Assembly: GCF_037975245.1 (NCBI RefSeq)
Contig: NC_092568.1
Location: 13,293,501 to 13,357,500, forward strand
DNA from: Apostichopus japonicus
Lineage: Eukaryota > Echinodermata > Holothuroidea > Aspidochirotida > Stichopodidae
Reading direction: 5' to 3'
DNA length: 64,000 nucleotides
The translations under genes were made by a program, and so were the position numbers. Shown here piece after piece: positions 60,200 through 64,000 of this stretch; the stretch's first letter is position 1, and each line of letters begins with the position of its first letter. The notes under the pieces were generated by a model. It ran no database searches. It saw nothing but the letters and a program-made list of their open reading frames with translations, and had not been told where the DNA came from.

Positions 60200-61255
60200 A
60201 GTCATTCTCTTATTGAATGTTGAGATCATGTGTTTGAATGGTGCAAAAGTGTTGGATTCACAAACATTCTGAGGAGGCAAACTGTATTGGGGTGATTACC
60301 TAGAAATTCAATGCCAGCTTCCATCATACCCAAAATAGTGTGGTTAGAAAGTTTGGAATGTCGCCCAGCTTCCTTCAAAGTGTTGACTGTGGATCTGTTG
60401 TTTCTTGAGAGTAGTCTTGGTCTCGAGATGGTGGACCTTGCAGACAATACACCCGGAGGGAAGAGAACATTTGAGAGTACCATGCTGGCCCGACGGAGGT
60501 GGAGTATGAAGTAAAAGATGGTACAGCAGCAGGAATCATCAAATCCCACAGGTTATAGGGGCATCTGTAGGCAACGGTTGGCCTGTCAGGAATGGCTCTT
60601 TGAAGATGATCCGAGGTGTGGAGGATGTGATGATGGTTGTTAGTAAGCTGGCAAAGAAAAGGGAGATTGGGATGGAAAGTGACAGCGAGGAATCTGGAGG
60701 TTGTCTTCAGTTCTCTCGGGCTTCTCTTCTAGGACAGTGCATCCAGGCAGGCAGAGAGCTATTTGAATGGCTTGGTGAACTCTCCTGGCACTGTCCTCCT
60801 ATCTCAATGAGATTCTGCCATAGGTTCTGTACCTGGTGAAGCAAATTATAATTATTAGAGCAAATTCTGCGAAGGCGAAGAGCTGGATAGAAGGCAATAT
60901 CAGTCTAACAGTGGTGTGGATGGAGGTACTGATGTGAGGAGTACTGGAGGTACTGGTGTGGTACTAGTGTGGGTGTCTAGGTTTGTGTACAGATCGGTAG
61001 TGAGGGTGCCAGTTCATTTCTGGATGGTGACATCAAGGAAGTTAGCCTGTTGGAGAGAGTAATCAGAGGTAATCTTGATGATGCTGATCAATGAAACATG
61101 AGACACTCGCCTTCATAACTGGTTCCAGATAGAAAATGTTATCAATGTAACCATGAATACATTAATCCAGTCCATACAAGAACTACACTCAGTATAGGAC
61201 ACTAACCACAGGAAACCAGCCTACAGTTACAAGACCAGGCCTCTTGTTTCAATAT
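60200..61255 (-). pseudogene. Penelope-like retroelement remnant (RT C-terminal part and linker)
   Basis: Minus-strand frames, broken by stops and frameshifts, give ordered matches to the Penelope-like reverse transcriptase. Near 61029-61043 is NFLDVTI. Near 60970-61002 is TDLYTNLDTHT. At 60525-60680, in one uninterrupted frame, are FHPNLPFLCQL, ILHTSDHLQRAIPD and VAYRCPYNLWDLM, matching the family pattern of Y/FxPxLPxL ... ILxxSxxLxxxxPxxPxVAYRRPxNLxD. Further on, GTLKC...C..C (about 60440-60490) resembles the cysteine motif before the GIY-YIG endonuclease. The catalytic palm lies upstream of the fragment and is missing. It is antisense to the host gene. Confidence 0.7.
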
Positions 61256-61485
61256 ATTATGTCAATGCATTTGCAAGTCCTAACAACATTGTTTCATTAG
61301 TATCCTTTGTAAATGTTTGGAGATTAATTAAGTAAGAATACAACGGTAACATTCATGTCACATTGAACTCATCAGTTTTCAAAGAAAGGTTAGCGCAATC
61401 AATAAATGTGGAAGTCTTGGTGATAAGTGGCTTTGTATTATCAGTAATAAGTAATGACAGACATTGATTTCATTTTGTTTTCTAG

Positions 61486-61663
61486 GTAGAGCTGACTGGC
61501 AGTAGTATTTTTGACTTTGTCCATCAAGGTGATCACACGGAATTAGCAGAGGAACTAGGCATGAAGTTACCACCCAGACTTTGTGGAGTCAACCACAGTA
61601 AGAAGGAAGAAGGAGACAGTGTACCCTCCAGTCCCAACATACCATCACCAACAACATCACATG
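61486..61663 (+). CDS. NPAS3: bHLH-PAS factor, coding exon 6 (PAS-A middle and Ser/Pro linker)
   Basis: The acceptor is TTTTGTTTTCTAG|GTA. It encodes residues 232-290 plus one base: VELTGSSIFDFVHQGDHTEL then AEELGMKLPP, which is the conserved PAS-A segment VELTGSSxFDxVHxGDHxExAExLGMKLPP. The remainder is a variable linker, RLCGVNHSKKEEGDS then VPSSPNIPSPTTSH. The donor is CACATG|GTAGGT, leaving one base. The last 30 or so coding bases and the donor are homologous to the minisatellite that follows in intron 6. The next exon, expected to encode a motif like SFxxRMKSTLTKRG, is not in the window. Confidence 0.94.
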
Positions 61664-63541
61664 GTAGGTATAATCTATCCCACCGTACCATCACCAACTA
61701 CATCACATGGTAGGTATAATATATCCAACAACATCACATGGTAGGTATAATTTATACCAACTACATCACATGGTAGGTATAATCTATACCAACTACATCA
61801 CATGGTAGCTATAATCTAACCCAACTACATCACATGGTAGGTATAATCTATACCAAGTACATCACATGGTAGGTATAATCTATACCAACTATATCACATG
61901 GTAGCTATAATCTATCCAACAACATCACATGGTAGGTATAATCTAACCCAACTACATCACATGGTAGGTATAATCTATACCAACTACATCACATGGTAGC
62001 TATAATCTATACCATCTATATCACATGGTAGCTATAATCTATCCAACAACATCACATGGTAGGTATAATCTAACCCAACTACATCACATGGTAGCTATAA
62101 TCTAACCCAACTACATCACATGGTAGGTATAATCTATACCAACTATATCACATGGTAGCTATAATCTATACCAACTACATCACATGGTAGCTATAATCTA
62201 ACCCAACTACATCACATGGTAGGTATAATCTATACCAACTATATCACATGGTAGCTATAATCTATACCAACTACATCACATGGTAGGTATAATCTAACCC
62301 AACTACATCACATGGTAGGTATAATCTATACCAACTATATCACATGGTAGCTATAATCTATACCAACTACATCACATGGTAGCTATAATCTAACCCAACT
62401 ACATCACATGGTAGGTATAATCTATACCAACTATATCACATGGTAGCTATAATCTATACCAACTACATCACATGGTAGGTATAATCTAACCCAACTACAT
62501 CACATGGTAGGTATAATCTATACCAACTATATCACATGGTAGCTATAATCTATACCAACTACATCACATGGTAGGTATAATCTAACCCAACTACATCACA
62601 TGGTAGGTATAATCTATACCAACTACATCACATGGTAGCTATAATCTAACCCAACTACATCACATGGTAGGTATAATCTATACCAACTTCATCACATGGT
62701 AGCTATAATCTATACCAACTACATCACATGGTAGCTATAATCTAACCCAACTACATCACATGGTAGGTATAATCTATACCAACTATATCACATGGTAGGT
62801 ATAATCTAACCCAACTACATCACATGGTAGGTATAATCTATACCAACTATATCACATGGTAGCTATAATCTATACCAACTACATCACAAGGTAGGTATAA
62901 TCTATACCAACTATATCACATGGTAGCTATAATCTATACCAACTACATCACATGGTAGGTATAATCTATACCAACTATATCACATGGTAGGTATAATCTA
63001 ACCCAACTACATCACATGGTAGGTATAATCTAACCCAACTACATCACATGGTAGCTATAATCTAACCCAACTACATCACATGGTAGGTATAATCTATACC
63101 AACTATATCACATGGTAGGTATAATCTATCCAACAACATCACATGGTAGGTATAATCTATACCAACTATATCACATGGTAGGTATAATCTATACCAACTA
63201 CATCACATGGTAGGTATAATCTATACCAACTTCATCACATGGTAGGTATAATCTATCCAACAACATCACATGGTAGGTATAATCTATACCAACTATATCA
63301 CATGGTACAGTAGGTATAATCTATACCAACTATATCACATGGTAGGTATAATCTATACCAACTATATCACATGGTAGGTATAATCTATCCAACAACATCA
63401 CATGGTAGGTATAATCTATACCAAGTATATCACATGGTACAGTAGGTATAATCTATCACCAACAACATCACATGGTAGGTATAATCTATCCCACCATACC
63501 ATCACCAACAACATCACGTGGTAGGTATAATCTATCCCAAC
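61664..63541. repeat. 32-bp minisatellite made of copies of the exon 6 splice donor
   Basis: Nearly 60 units (estimated from length) of CTATACCAACTACATCACAT followed by GGTAGGTATAAT run from the exon 6 boundary to 63541. Each carries CACATG|GTAGGT, identical to the exon 6 donor, or the variant GTAGCT. The first and last units are longer (about 46 bp) and include ACCATCACCAAC as in the coding end of exon 6, so they look closest to the ancestor. Two units (63306-63312 and 63438-63444) contain TACAGTA where others have TA. A fragment of the array resumes at about 63833-63890 after the SINE. Confidence 0.95.
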
Positions 63542-63546
63542 TACAT

Positions 63547-63832
63547 GTATTTTAGATCCTCCTGCAAGCAGGAACTCGCGAAGAAGCCTCATTGGCTTAT
63601 CAAAGCTGCACGCTGACCAAAGTCTGTCTCTTACATTCATATTTAACGTCCATGATTATGAATTGTCAATTGTCAACAACTCTGTAACTGGACGACATAC
63701 ATTAATCTTGGTGTGACTCGAACCGGGGACCTTATGATTGAAAGGCACCGGCGTTAACCACTGAGCTAACCTACTGGCATTAACCTCCCGGTTAGGCACC
63801 GGTGTTACCTACAGGAAAGGCACCAGCGTTAA
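63547..63832 (-). mobile_element. tRNA-derived SINE inserted in the minisatellite
   Basis: Read on the minus strand, the element has a pol III box A (TTAGCTCAGTGG, + 63758-63769) and box B (GGTTCGAGTCA, + 63714-63724) at tRNA-like spacing. About 150 bases of unrelated body follow, including CCAATGAGGCTTCTTCGCG and CCTGCTTGCAGGAGGATC. Minisatellite sequence resumes on each side, with CTACAT at both edges as a possible short target duplication. The 5' head is partly repeated: GGTGCC preceded by GTAGGT(T)AACxC occurs three times between 63740 and 63832. Open frames across it are not coding. Confidence 0.75.
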
Positions 63833-64000
63833 CCTACATCACATGGTAGCTATAATCTATCCCAACAACATCACATGGTGGGTATTATTCAGCCTGTTGT
63901 ATCCCATCTCTAAACATGTCATAGGGTGTAGGCATCTGGCTCTGATATAAGTGGAAGAACACCACATGGGAGTTACCAACTGGTCCATCAAAAGCTGTCT
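63833..64000 (+). other. Intron 6 continues; array remnant, no exon
   Basis: Two more donor-repeat copies (to about 63890) and then unassigned sequence to the window end. No PAS-A continuation exon is seen. Confidence 0.6.

Larger units (their letters stand above)
59533..61485 (+). other. Intron 5
   Basis: About 1.95 kb, largely occupied by an antisense Penelope-like remnant (59881-61255). Ends with CATTTTGTTTTCTAG. Confidence 0.85.

Noticed and set aside
61664-63541. CRISPR array (regular repeats of about 32 bp)
   Set aside because: Repeats are directly adjacent with no unique spacers, and the locus is in a eukaryotic intron. It is a minisatellite.
63551-63650. Exon 7 after TATTTTAG, open in the correct phase
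   Set aside because: It lies within the SINE body, and its translation does not resemble the expected PAS-A continuation.

Overview
The window is animal nuclear DNA: AT-rich, intron-dominated, and full of minisatellites and decayed DNA transposons. It carries one recognisable host gene, on the + strand: the 5' half of a bHLH-PAS transcription factor of the NPAS1/NPAS3/trachealess class. Sequence style and repeat types suggest an invertebrate deuterostome, perhaps an echinoderm, but this is inference and the species cannot be fixed from the window. Almost all short open frames here are chance or repeat-derived.

Gene layout. Six coding exons join in one continuous frame: exon 1 (8689-8843, start ATG), exon 2 (31767-31859), exon 3 (36306-36583, whole bHLH domain), exon 4 (58015-58091), exon 5 (59443-59532) and exon 6 (61486-61663). 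Exons 4-6 make the first half of PAS-A. Together they give 290 codons plus one base, so the second half of PAS-A, PAS-B and the C-terminus lie beyond position 64000. Introns 1 and 3 are about 22.9 and 21.4 kb.

Other regions. 1-6.2 kb, upstream: a deleted hAT transposon with target duplication, a degenerate tandem repeat, a 42-bp minisatellite and an inverted-repeat element. 7.93 kb: three Grainyhead-type motifs about 0.75 kb before the ATG. Intron 1: a tandem family rich in AGGTCA half-sites (23.65-25.07 kb). Intron 2: a 75-bp duplication and an exon-like segment with an internal stop. Intron 3: a 24-bp array, a 570-bp MITE with perfect 8-bp target duplication, a pair of hairpins sharing one loop, and a 2.4-kb 57-bp satellite that reads open for 808 codons. 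Intron 5: an antisense Penelope-like retroelement remnant with a hammerhead-like end. Intron 6: a roughly 1.9-kb minisatellite whose unit is a copy of the exon 6/intron 6 splice junction, interrupted near its end by a tRNA-derived SINE.

Most notable observations. (1) In six different tandem repeats, one copy differs from its neighbours by exactly TA becoming TACAGTA or TACTGTA. That is the excision scar expected of a Tc1/Sleeping Beauty-type transposon, and the heptamer is common through 20-64 kb. (2) The exon 6 splice donor has been amplified into dozens of decoy donors.
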